Of a DNA stretch of 10,232 bases, positions 1 through 7,571 are shown piece after piece. Where the stretch lies: the NCBI GenBank assembly GCA_023430545.1, contig JAEZAF010000031.1, positions 1 to 10,232 on the forward strand, given 5' to 3'. The stretch's first letter is position 1. Every line of letters starts with the position of its first letter. The stretch is from Chloroflexota bacterium (GTDB lineage Bacteria > Chloroflexota > Anaerolineae > Aggregatilineales > Phototrophicaceae). A program made the translations under genes and the position numbers. A model generated the notes under the pieces. The model was not told the origin of the DNA. It did not search any database and saw nothing but the letters and a program-made list of their open reading frames with translations.

Positions 1-165
1 CTACGGGCGAATGATCCATGTGTACCTCTGTAAAAATGCGTGTGTTTTCTACAATAGCATTGAGAACGATTTTAAATAATTAAGAAATCTTACAGGTAGA
101 AGTGAGATGGTACCGTATCGTAAGACAGCGCCATTTGACGCGAGTGCACGAGAATTCTAAAGACC

Positions 166-3100
166 ATGACTGATCTACTCTCTCCAAACAGTCCGGAAAA
201 TCCGGACGATGTAACAACAGGCATAACGGCTGATGTACCGGTCGGTGTAACAGCCACCCAGCCCGTCACTCAGGCGGATACACAAGTGCGTGAAAATCGG
301 TTTCCTGTCGTCGCGCTTGGGGCTTCTGCCGGTGGGCTGGAGGCCTTCGAGCGTTTCTTCACCCACCTGCCAACTGATACCGGCATGGCCTTTGTGCTCA
401 TCCAGCACCTTGATCCGACCCATCACAGTATGCTGACCGAGCTGGTGGCACGCTATACCACCCTGCCAGTGCATCAGGTGGAAAATGGCATGAAAGTCGA
501 GCCGAATCATGTGTATGTGATTCCGCCCAATCGTGAGATGACGATTCGAAACAGTGAACTTCTGTTACAGGCCCCTGATTTACCACGGGGTTTTCGGCTG
601 CCGATTGATGCCTTCTTTCGTTCACTGGGCAGGGATCAGGGGAGCTTTGCGACCGGCATCATCCTGTCCGGCACTGGTTCCGACGGGACGGCTGGATTAA
701 AGGTCATCAAGGAAAATGAGGGGCTGATCATCGCCCAAAGCCCTGCCTCGGCCAAATACACCGGCATGCCGCGCAGCGCCATCGTCACCCGTCTGGCAGA
801 TCTCATCCTGCCACCGGAAGAGATGCCACAGGCACTGATTGCATACTACGCCAGAGCTGGTGCTCCTTCAGGGATGATCGCGGAGGCGTCCCCGGAACGC
901 TCATCGGATGTACTGAGAGAGATCTTCCAACTACTTCGGACACAGACCGGCCACGATTTTGCACAGTACAAGCTGAATACAATCACCCGCCGCATTGAAC
1001 GCCGGATGATTGTGAACCGGATCAACAGCATCGAGAATTATCTGCACTTTCTCGAAACCCACCGAGCCGAAGTACCATTACTTTTCAGCGAACTGCTGAT
1101 TGGCGTCACCAGCTTTTTCCGTGATGCCGAGGCCTTCGAAGTACTGCGCACCCAGGTGATCCCGACATTGTGCGGAAACCCGCAGAAGGACATCATCCGT
1201 GTCTGGGTGCCGGGATGCTCAACCGGTGAGGAGGCTTATAGTCTGGCAATCCTGTTCAGCGAATACCGTGATCAGACCCGTAAAGACATCGACATTCAGA
1301 TCTTCGCCACCGACATTGACGAAGAAGCGGTGAACAAAGCCCGCACTGCGATTTATCCGGAAAATATCGTCAGTGAGGTGCCCGAGGAGCTTCTGGAAAA
1401 GTACTTCACCCATGTAAATGGTCACTACACCGTGAACAAGGAAATCCGCAGCATGGTGGTGATCGCGCAGCAGAGCGTGATCCGCGATCCTCCCTTCTCG
1501 CACCTTGACCTGATCTCGTGCCGCAATCTGCTGATCTATCTGACAGCCGAAGTGCAGAAACCAGTCATCGGCATGTTTCATTACGCCCTCAATGATTCGG
1601 GTTTCCTGTTTCTTGGAAGCTCCGAGACCCTGACCGGCTTTACCCATATGTTCGAGCCAATCGATAAAAGGAACCGTATCTTCCGCTGTATCAAGGGGAT
1701 TGTCCCGCAGCCGCTGGATCTGAACTTCGGGCTGACAGATGCAACCGCTGCCAGCAGGATACCTAAATCACAGGGGCGACCATTGAATATCCGTGCAATT
1801 GCGGAAAAAACACTGCTGAACCGTTACGCACACCCCAGTGTGATTATTGATGAACGTGGTGACATCCTCTATTTTTATGGGGATACTAACCACTATCTTC
1901 AGTCCGCACAGGGTGAGGCTTCATTGAACATCCTGCGCATGGCCCGGCAGGAGATCCGGCCACTGGTGGCAGCCCATCTGCGGCGGATCAGTGCGCTGAA
2001 CGACCAGACCACCGAAGAGAATGTCCGCCTGATCGACGGAGATCAGGTGGAGACCATCCGGCTGATTTTTCAGCCGCTGGAACAGGCCCTGACAAACCGA
2101 AAGCTGATTCTGGTGATCTTTGAGCACATCACCGTGGTGGAAGCGGCTGAACTGTCAACCGACGGCATATGGGAAGGTGAGCAGAAATCCCGGCAGCGGA
2201 TTGTCGATCTGGAACATGATCTTCAGACCGCACACAACTATCTGCAAGCCACTGTTGAGGATCTGGAAACATCGAACGAAGAACTGATCTCGGCCAACGA
2301 GGAGCTTCAGTCGGCGAATGAGGAACTTCAGAGTACGAATGAAGAACTGGAGACGACCAGAGAAGAACTTCAGGCTATCAATGAGGAACTCATTACCGTA
2401 AATGCCGAACTGAATGAGAAAGTCGATGCGCTGTATCAGGCCAATAACAATCAGATCAATCTGCTGAAGAGCATCGACATCGGCCTCATTTTCCTCAATG
2501 ACCGGCTGGCGATTCAACTGTTTAACCCGATCGCCGCCGGGCTGCTCAATCTGATGGACAATGACATCGGTCGTCCGATTCAGCATTTCGCCCAGAACTT
2601 CGATTATCACAGCTTCCATGAAGAATGCGAAAGGGTGCTGGATACCCTTCAGCCATTTTCGCGGGAAGTATTCAGCACCGATCAGCGCTGGTTTGTCCTG
2701 CGCATCAGCCCTTATCGCACCCAGGAAAACATCGTCGCTGGCCTGATTATCACCTTCACCGAGATCACCGAGCAGAAATCGATGCTGGAACAGATCGCGC
2801 AGCGCGAATACCTCTATCGGGCACTGGTGCGCAATCTGCCCAATACCATCGCCTTTCTGTTCGATCATAACAAGCGGTTTGTGATCGTCGAAGGGCAGGG
2901 GCTGAAAGCGCTGGGATACGTCGGCAGCGAAGTCGAAGGCAAGACGCTTGAGGAGATTACACAGATTCCGGAAAACATCCCCCTGCTGAACAAAATCTAT
3001 GATGACACGCTGCGCGGCGAGTCATTACAGTTCGAGCTTTCACGTGGGGATGTCACCTTCGAACTGGCGACCGCGCCGATCTATGACAAAGAGGGACGAG

Positions 3101-3525
3101 TTGAATACGGCCTGCTGACGGGACGCGACATTTCTGGCCGTAAGCGGATCGCCAACATCCTCTCCGAACGCGAGCAGACCTATCGCGCTATGGTTGACCA
3201 TTTACCGGGCATGGCGCTGATGGTCTTCGATCACGAGATGCGTTTTCTGCTGGTGGGAGGCGATGCACTGGCCGCCGCTGGTTTCAATCCCGGAGAGATG
3301 GTCGGCAGGACGCTGCAGGAAGTCCTGCCAGAAGAGCATATCCCACTCGTCATTGATCACTATCGGGCGGCACTTGAGGGACGGAAGTCGGCCTATATCT
3401 CCGAGTTTAATGGCCAGAAATATCAGGTGCTGGGGCTGCCCATACAGGACATCGACGGGCGGGTCCGCGCCGGGATGATGCTGACCTATCGCATGGATGA
3501 TCAGGCCCGCTGGACGACCGAGTAA
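166..3525 (+). CDS. CheB-CheR-PAS fusion protein (methylesterase / methyltransferase / multi-PAS sensor), no kinase domain
   Basis: This soluble 1119-residue signalling protein joins the two opposing enzymes of receptor methylation. Residues 45-228 are a CheB-type methylesterase with the expected triad: Ser54 in GASAGG, His81 in IQHLD and Asp173 in GTGSDG. Residues 245-510 are a CheR-type SAM-dependent methyltransferase, with GCSTGEEAYS at 350-359, ATDID at 381-385 and CRNLLIYL at 452-459. A PAS-like region (about 540-655) follows, then a long coiled coil (about 673-760) and three more PAS domains (about 762-870, 882-990, 1004-1108). There is no CheB receiver domain, membrane segment, HisKA, HATPase or GGDEF. 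The protein stops right after the last PAS strand, whereas many relatives continue into a kinase. The ATG at 166 is the only good start ahead of the CheB domain, although only a weak AAAGA precedes it. Domain calls are firm; the methylated substrate is unknown, and no chemoreceptor gene is in the window. Confidence 0.93.
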   Translation: MTDLLSPNSPENPDDVTTGITADVPVGVTATQPVTQADTQVRENRFPVVALGASAGGLEAFERFFTHLPTDTGMAFVLIQHLDPTHHSMLTELVARYTTLPVHQVENGMKVEPNHVYVIPPNREMTIRNSELLLQAPDLPRGFRLPIDAFFRSLGRDQGSFATGIILSGTGSDGTAGLKVIKENEGLIIAQSPASAKYTGMPRSAIVTRLADLILPPEEMPQALIAYYARAGAPSGMIAEASPERSSDVLREIFQLLRTQTGHDFAQYKLNTITRRIERRMIVNRINSIENYLHFLETHRAEVPLLFSELLIGVTSFFRDAEAFEVLRTQVIPTLCGNPQKDIIRVWVPGCSTGEEAYSLAILFSEYRDQTRKDIDIQIFATDIDEEAVNKARTAIYPENIVSEVPEELLEKYFTHVNGHYTVNKEIRSMVVIAQQSVIRDPPFSHLDLISCRNLLIYLTAEVQKPVIGMFHYALNDSGFLFLGSSETLTGFTHMFEPIDKRNRIFRCIKGIVPQPLDLNFGLTDATAASRIPKSQGRPLNIRAIAEKTLLNRYAHPSVIIDERGDILYFYGDTNHYLQSAQGEASLNILRMARQEIRPLVAAHLRRISALNDQTTEENVRLIDGDQVETIRLIFQPLEQALTNRKLILVIFEHITVVEAAELSTDGIWEGEQKSRQRIVDLEHDLQTAHNYLQATVEDLETSNEELISANEELQSANEELQSTNEELETTREELQAINEELITVNAELNEKVDALYQANNNQINLLKSIDIGLIFLNDRLAIQLFNPIAAGLLNLMDNDIGRPIQHFAQNFDYHSFHEECERVLDTLQPFSREVFSTDQRWFVLRISPYRTQENIVAGLIITFTEITEQKSMLEQIAQREYLYRALVRNLPNTIAFLFDHNKRFVIVEGQGLKALGYVGSEVEGKTLEEITQIPENIPLLNKIYDDTLRGESLQFELSRGDVTFELATAPIYDKEGRVEYGLLTGRDISGRKRIANILSEREQTYRAMVDHLPGMALMVFDHEMRFLLVGGDALAAAGFNPGEMVGRTLQEVLPEEHIPLVIDHYRAALEGRKSAYISEFNGQKYQVLGLPIQDIDGRVRAGMMLTYRMDDQARWTTE
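2266..2412 (+). repeat. Heptad-repeat coding segment (signalling helix) inside the CheB-CheR-PAS gene
   Basis: Seven consecutive 21-bp units encode seven-residue repeats of the form x-x-x-N-E-E-L (residues 701-749), such as QSANEEL, QSTNEEL and QAINEEL. They form the core of a coiled coil of about 90 residues. In this family the segment is the signalling helix that couples the methyltransferase half to the downstream PAS domains and probably drives dimerisation. The similarity of the DNA units follows from the protein repeat; this is not a separate element. Confidence 0.85.
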
Positions 3526-3529
3526 CTCA

Positions 3530-4831
3530 TCAGGCGGATGGGGTGGGTGGAGACTGACGCTGGCTGCTGGTCACCTTTCGCGGCAGGCGGACGAAAAAGG
3601 TCGTTCCCTGAGTCGGGCGTGTGGTGAAGCTAATCACCCCACCCTGACTCTCCACCGCTCGCCTGACAATCGCCAGTCCGACCCCTGTGCCGGGGATATT
3701 CTCGACCGAAGAGCCACGATAGAACATGGTATAGATATACGGCTGATCTTCGTCAGAGATCCCCTGTCCATGATCCGCCACCTGAAACGTGACAGAGTTG
3801 CTTTCACACTGAAGGCGGACTTCTACCACGTCATCGGAGTAACGCAGCGCGTTCTGAATCAGATTGTTGACGATCCGCCGCAGCATGTGCTGATCCATCA
3901 TGACGAAATCTTCACCTTCCCCTTTATTAGAGGTGAACTGAATTCGATTGTGCCCACCGGAATGCTGAAGATCATCGACGAGCTGCCGCACCGCCGCCAC
4001 AATATCGAAGGACTCCAGCCGCAGTGGCAGCGCCTCTTCCCCTGTCTGATGCGCCAGCAGCACATCGTTGACGATGTCGTGCAGATGCCAGACGGTATTG
4101 CGGATCGTCTGGAAGCGGCGCGCCGTGAGTTCCTCGCTGTCATCCTTGTAGCGTTCGAGCAGTTCCACCGACGACAGGATGGTACTCAGCGGGCTGCGGA
4201 ACTCATGGGAGATCACATTGATCAGCCGCGTCTTGAGTTCGTTCAGTTCCTTCTCGCGGAAGAGCGTCTGACGCAGCACATCTTCGGCGTGTTTGATCTG
4301 TGAGATATTGGTGATCGACATGCGGCATAATTCCTCGTCCTGCGCCACGATGTCGATATTGAGCTGTGCTTCGAAGGTCGATTTGTTGCGGCGGATAATC
4401 CGGACTTCGCAGCTTTGCGACTGGCGGTTGCGGAAGGCCGCCCGACGATGGATGTAATACGTATCCTTGTCATCACGATCCAGAAACGATGCGAACCGAT
4501 TCTGAATCAGTTCCTGTCGCTCCACCCCCAGCATCGCCGCCGCTGTCAGGTTCACATTCAGAATCACGCCATCCCGGTCGGTAATCAGATACCCGACCGG
4601 TGCAAAGTCGAACAGATCGGAATACTGTGTTCTCGACTTCTCAAGGCTTTCATACGCCTGCTGAAGCTCGGTATGCTGAATTTCCAGCTCAATCTGATGG
4701 ACTTCGAGTTCATGAATTAACTCGTTAATATCAGCGGGAAGCGTGGAAGGTAATTTTGTCTCTGAAGAGAGATGATTTTCAGCCAACTTGCGAAGCTGTT
4801 CAAACCGTCGTGCGTTTCTTTGGTCGTTCAT
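3530..4831 (-). CDS. Soluble PAS-domain sensor histidine kinase
   Basis: This 433-residue protein is a probable cytoplasmic sensor kinase. It has no signal peptide or membrane segment. A short helical N-terminus (about 35-70, rich in HELEVHQIELE-type sequence) leads into one PAS domain (about 71-180, starting near DLFDFAPVGYLITD). A linker helix precedes the HisKA domain, whose phospho-accepting His209 lies in SHEFRSPL. The HATPase_c domain has an N box at 317-332, a G1 box VADHGQGIS at 351-359, an F box around YTMFYRG at 367-373 and a G2 box GTGVGLAI at 381-388, so all catalytic motifs are intact. No receiver domain or response-regulator gene is present in the window. The start codon at 4831 has no clear Shine-Dalgarno (upstream CACGGTAATTT). 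The gene converges on the CheB-CheR-PAS gene with 4 bp between stop codons. The signal sensed is unknown; partnership with the neighbouring protein is an inference from position. Confidence 0.93.
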   Translation of the reverse strand: MNDQRNARRFEQLRKLAENHLSSETKLPSTLPADINELIHELEVHQIELEIQHTELQQAYESLEKSRTQYSDLFDFAPVGYLITDRDGVILNVNLTAAAMLGVERQELIQNRFASFLDRDDKDTYYIHRRAAFRNRQSQSCEVRIIRRNKSTFEAQLNIDIVAQDEELCRMSITNISQIKHAEDVLRQTLFREKELNELKTRLINVISHEFRSPLSTILSSVELLERYKDDSEELTARRFQTIRNTVWHLHDIVNDVLLAHQTGEEALPLRLESFDIVAAVRQLVDDLQHSGGHNRIQFTSNKGEGEDFVMMDQHMLRRIVNNLIQNALRYSDDVVEVRLQCESNSVTFQVADHGQGISDEDQPYIYTMFYRGSSVENIPGTGVGLAIVRRAVESQGGVISFTTRPTQGTTFFVRLPRKVTSSQRQSPPTPSA

Positions 4832-4874
4832 AAATTACCGTGTTTGTTCTAGTCTGTTTACCGACATGCGATAC

Positions 4875-4901
4875 TGCGACACACTGAAAAGAGGTGTCAC
4901 A
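4875..4901. repeat. Inverted repeat upstream of the histidine kinase, possible operator
   Basis: TGCGACAC (4875-4882) and GTGTCACA (4894-4901) form an 8-bp inverted repeat with one mismatch and an 11-bp centre. It lies 44-70 bp upstream of the kinase start codon on the coding side. Its size and position would suit a dimeric regulator or a leader hairpin. No known operator is recognised, and an imperfect repeat of this length can occur by chance. Confidence 0.25.
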
Positions 4902-4987
4902 CCCCTCATAAAAGCCAAATTCATTCTGGAAGAACACGAGATGAAATGCTTCATTCCCCGTGGAAGCCCCATCTCCACCCGATACTA

Positions 4988-5007
4988 ACCTGATTTGTAC
5001 ATCAGGT
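4988..5007. repeat. Short perfect hairpin (7-bp stem)
   Basis: ACCTGAT (4988-4994) pairs perfectly with ATCAGGT (5001-5007) around a 6-nt loop. There is no adjacent T-tract in either direction. It lies between the putative terminator of the secreted-protein gene and the kinase gene, so it could be regulatory or simply chance. Confidence 0.25.
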
Positions 5008-5075
5008 GCTAGTAGATAAGATTAATCACGGGTGAGTTTAGGCTCATAGTTTTAAGTTTGCTGATATATCACCAT

Positions 5076-5110
5076 TGAGAACGGGATATTCATACGCTAT
5101 CCCGTTCTCA
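5076..5110 (-). terminator. Hairpin downstream of the secreted-protein gene, probable terminator
   Basis: A perfect 13-bp inverted repeat, TGAGAACGGGATA (5076-5088) with its complement at 5098-5110, encloses a 9-nt loop. It starts about 55 bp after the stop codon of the - strand secreted-protein gene and separates it from the kinase gene. No strong T-tract follows on the - strand (AATGGTGATA), so it may act as a U-poor or processing-type terminator. Being perfectly symmetrical, it could also act on the other strand. Confidence 0.55.
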
Positions 5111-5135
5111 TCGTTTCCAGCATCATTGCTAACAT

Positions 5136-5153
5136 GCTGTCTGGCATGACAGC
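5136..5153. repeat. Small hairpin just after the secreted-protein stop
   Basis: GCTGTC (5136-5141) and GACAGC (5148-5153) form a perfect 6-bp stem around a 6-nt loop, 12 bp past the secreted-protein stop codon. It may help the larger hairpin at 5076-5110 to end or protect the transcript. It is short, and the role is inference. Confidence 0.3.
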
Positions 5154-5165
5154 GCCATGAGCTTA

Positions 5166-7523
5166 CTATGGCAGACCGATCGGTGCTTCAATCGGTGCGT
5201 CTGCCGAAATATCCGCCGGACGCTGACGCTGGACACGCCGTGCCGCCACCTGATTCCAGATGAGGCTGACATCATCAATATACAGTTTTCCTGTCGGCGT
5301 GCGATGGTCGAAGATCAGCTTGATCTTGCTCACGAAGTCATTGACCAGTGTGTAGGAGGTCCCCTTCGCCTGATAGACGCCGCCGGTCGGTTGTAGGGTG
5401 ATCGTGTTCTTGCCCGTCGGGATACTCGCGTCTTCGTACTTGACCTTAATCTTCGCCTTGAGGTCAACCACTGGCTTCGGCGCGTTCACATGGAAGCTGA
5501 AGCCAATCACGTCACCTTCAATGAAAAAGGTCTCGGTGCCATTATAGGTCTGTTTGAGTTTAGCCGCTTCACCCGGCACACCCTTGAACATGAAGGCACA
5601 TTGCCCACTGCGGGCAATCACCTTGCCTTTGGCTGGATTATTGCACTTGATCTTTTCCTTGGTTGGGTTCGCGACACTCCACGCCGTCAGGCTCGGTGCG
5701 CCTGCACCGTCCTTCGCCTCAAAGCCGCCGTTCTGAATCAGTTGAATGGCAACCGGCGCGATCGTTGCTGTCGGTGTATGGGTCGGCGGTGCGACACTGG
5801 GTGTCAGGGTTGGCGCAGGGGCACCAGTACAGACATCATCAAAGCGGAACGACGAGATACGTGTCGCCCATACACCGCCTTTGGTGTAATTGGCCGTAAA
5901 GTAGAAGGTACAGTCGTCAATCGGATCGACATTCAGCGAGTTGTAATCCCCCCAGCGTGAGTTGGAGAGTGAACTGTTACCCGCCTGCACCAGAATGCTG
6001 CCCTGTGTCATGGTGCCAATGCCATCACTCGCCCTGCGTCCGGTGTAATAGATACTGGGCGAAATCAGCGTATTGTTGGAAGCGTTGAATCCGAGCGCCA
6101 TATTGCCGAAACGGTCCATCGCGATTGTACTCATCCAGCGGTGGGTCGTGTCGGCAGCAGTAAACGTACCCTGCTGATAGAGATTCCATGTAAGGCTGCC
6201 GCCGCGCACCTCGAACCACCGCACCGCTGCACGGTCATTGGAGCCGGGATCGAGATCCCCCACCGTGAAACTGCCCACCAGCGACTGATGCGTATTGAAG
6301 TTACGATACTGCAACCGCCACATGATCGGCTCCAGCAGTGGATCAAGCAGCGTCGAGCTGCCGGGCTGTGGGATGCAGGAGAAGCTGTTGGAGCAGAAAT
6401 CAGAGTCGAAGTCGGCAATTGGCAGATGCGTCGGCCCCATCAGCACCGAGGTCCCCGGATTAGCGAAGTTCGGCCTGTACATCCACAGTTCGAGGCGATC
6501 CTGTCCGGGTGTGGGGCTGGGATCATGTAACTCGTCATCGACATGCCGCATAAACATCGCTGGCTGACTCGGCGGTGGTGGATTGATCCCATCCGCATCG
6601 GCGGGTGTCAGGGCCTGAAATTCGAAGCCGGGAAGGGCTGGCAGTGTCACACGCAGCAGCGACGCCGCGCCGCCAACCAGCATATCGTTACGTTCCAGCG
6701 CATAAATCGACGGGAAGTTTACACCCGTTCCCCCCGGATCTTCATTCGCCGTCACATAAAAGGCATCGTGCCATACACTGACTTTCGGATAACCCGGATA
6801 GCCTGGTATCGCCCATTGATAGGCATAATAGGTCCCCATCGCGCTGCTGGTCTGCGAGAGATAAACGCACAGCGTGTTTGGGTTGTCCGAGATTTCGACC
6901 ATCAGCCAGCGTTTGGCATACGAATCGAACACCACAATCGGAGCCCCGTTTGCACTTAGACGGCAGGGGCTGGTCGCCGGAGCCAGCGATCCCAGGATAA
7001 TCGGGCCACCGATCTTCGCTCCGGTTGTCTTGTTGTAGACCGTCATCTGAGAACCGTCTGGATGATTGACCAACTGTACGTACTCAGTCAGGCCCACATC
7101 ACCGACGTTATCCGAGGGATGGATACCGGTGAAGCTTTGTCCATCGATGTTCAGCAGTTTGGAGCTGAATACGCGTTCCTGTCGCTCCGGTGCGGCGATC
7201 TGCTGCGCCGCCAGCGGATCTGCGGCCTCGACCAGCGGCACATCCGAGATACCCGGCAGGCCAAGAACAGCGTTCTCTGAGCCACCGCGTGCGCGTTCAA
7301 TCATGGGACCGGTATAGGGTGCGGCGGGGCTGATGGTGGTCAGCGGTGTGGTGATGTGCGCCTCCGAGATACCCACCACCTCTGCCCCCTCTACAGCGAC
7401 GGGCGGCAGCGGTTCCGTCTGGGCAGAAACTGACATTAAAAGGCTGAGCAGGGCGATCAGCAGGGCGATACTGGCAAGGCCAGTCCATAGATAGCGGCGT
7501 GCTGGAGCATAGGGCGAAGACAT
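5166..7523 (-). CDS. Secreted modular protein: signal peptide, probable propeller-like domain, Thr/Pro linker, C-terminal jelly-roll-like module
   Basis: I do not recognise a specific enzyme. The 785-residue product starts RR followed by a hydrophobic stretch (about 11-33), with a likely signal-peptidase site at VSA-QT (34/35). Residues 115-565 are Gly/Trp/Tyr-rich with recurrent strand-like segments, including IPGYPGYPKVSVWHDAFYVT near 239-258 and GDYNSLNVDP at 525-534; a beta-propeller-like fold is inferred. A Thr/Pro linker (568-590) leads to a module (about 593-756) that opens with NGGFE and closes with LYIDDVSL, a pattern of jelly-roll carbohydrate-binding-like modules. Eight cysteines fall in four close pairs (187/219, 377/383, 538/565, 627/642), which suits disulfides outside the cytoplasm. 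The basic tail (about 760-785) has no sorting motif I recognise. The start at 7523 is preferred because AAGGAA lies 6 nt upstream; a GTG at 7586 would add 21 residues but has no such site. A surface or matrix binding protein, or an uncharacterised hydrolase, are both possible. Confidence 0.85.
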   Translation of the reverse strand: MSSPYAPARRYLWTGLASIALLIALLSLLMSVSAQTEPLPPVAVEGAEVVGISEAHITTPLTTISPAAPYTGPMIERARGGSENAVLGLPGISDVPLVEAADPLAAQQIAAPERQERVFSSKLLNIDGQSFTGIHPSDNVGDVGLTEYVQLVNHPDGSQMTVYNKTTGAKIGGPIILGSLAPATSPCRLSANGAPIVVFDSYAKRWLMVEISDNPNTLCVYLSQTSSAMGTYYAYQWAIPGYPGYPKVSVWHDAFYVTANEDPGGTGVNFPSIYALERNDMLVGGAASLLRVTLPALPGFEFQALTPADADGINPPPPSQPAMFMRHVDDELHDPSPTPGQDRLELWMYRPNFANPGTSVLMGPTHLPIADFDSDFCSNSFSCIPQPGSSTLLDPLLEPIMWRLQYRNFNTHQSLVGSFTVGDLDPGSNDRAAVRWFEVRGGSLTWNLYQQGTFTAADTTHRWMSTIAMDRFGNMALGFNASNNTLISPSIYYTGRRASDGIGTMTQGSILVQAGNSSLSNSRWGDYNSLNVDPIDDCTFYFTANYTKGGVWATRISSFRFDDVCTGAPAPTLTPSVAPPTHTPTATIAPVAIQLIQNGGFEAKDGAGAPSLTAWSVANPTKEKIKCNNPAKGKVIARSGQCAFMFKGVPGEAAKLKQTYNGTETFFIEGDVIGFSFHVNAPKPVVDLKAKIKVKYEDASIPTGKNTITLQPTGGVYQAKGTSYTLVNDFVSKIKLIFDHRTPTGKLYIDDVSLIWNQVAARRVQRQRPADISADAPIEAPIGLP

Positions 7524-7529
7524 TATAAG

Positions 7530-7535
7530 TTCCTT
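7530..7535 (-). promoter_or_regulatory. Ribosome-binding site that fixes the secreted-protein start
   Basis: AAGGAA on the - strand lies 6 nt before the ATG at 7523. That ATG is followed directly by a short basic region and the hydrophobic signal-peptide core. The alternative GTG start at 7586 has no comparable site and would put extra residues ahead of the signal peptide. Confidence 0.75.
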
Positions 7536-7552
7536 GCAAAATAAAATGACAG

Positions 7553-7571
7553 AAAATCGTAAATCGATTTT
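7553..7571. repeat. Inverted repeat overlapping the predicted -10 of the secreted-protein gene, possible operator
   Basis: AAAATCG (7553-7559) and CGATTTT (7565-7571) form a perfect 7-bp inverted repeat with a 5-bp centre. Its right half also lies in the palindrome AAATCGATTT (7561-7570). It covers most of the candidate -10 hexamer (7567-7572) and the expected transcription start, a typical place for a repressor to bind. No known regulator consensus is recognised. Confidence 0.3.

Larger units (their letters stand above)
4832..5165. other. Intergenic region, no convincing gene
   Basis: These 334 bp separate the histidine kinase start from the end of the secreted-protein gene, both on the - strand. 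No open frame here has a ribosome-binding site or a recognisable product; a 66-codon + strand frame overlaps the kinase start and looks spurious. The stretch should hold the kinase promoter, but I find no well-spaced -35/-10 pair. It contains four inverted repeats: 4875-4882/4894-4901, 4988-4994/5001-5007, 5076-5088/5098-5110 and 5136-5141/5148-5153. They are described separately where they merit it. Confidence 0.6.

Noticed and set aside
124..134. 11-bp match GACAGCGCCAT shared with 5148-5158
   Set aside because: Several matches of this length are expected by chance in a 10-kb window, and the two contexts differ.
135..163. TTGACG as a -35 element for the CheB-CheR-PAS gene
   Set aside because: With 17-bp spacing the -10 would be TAAAGA at 158-163, a poor match, and transcription would start at or after the ATG.
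2266..2412. Tandem 21-bp units as a CRISPR-like or satellite repeat
   Set aside because: The units are in frame and encode coiled-coil heptads with codon variation; there are no spacers.
2155..2868. 237-codon open frame on the - strand
   Set aside because: It is the antisense shadow of the coiled-coil and PAS part of the CheB-CheR-PAS gene; its repetitive look comes from the heptads on the other strand.
3497..4303. 268-codon open frame on the + strand
   Set aside because: It lies wholly opposite the histidine kinase, whose protein has all expected motifs; the + strand translation shows no recognisable domain and has no ribosome-binding site.
4788..4988. 66-codon + strand frame overlapping the kinase start
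   Set aside because: No ribosome-binding site, no recognisable product, and it overlaps the start of a well-supported gene.
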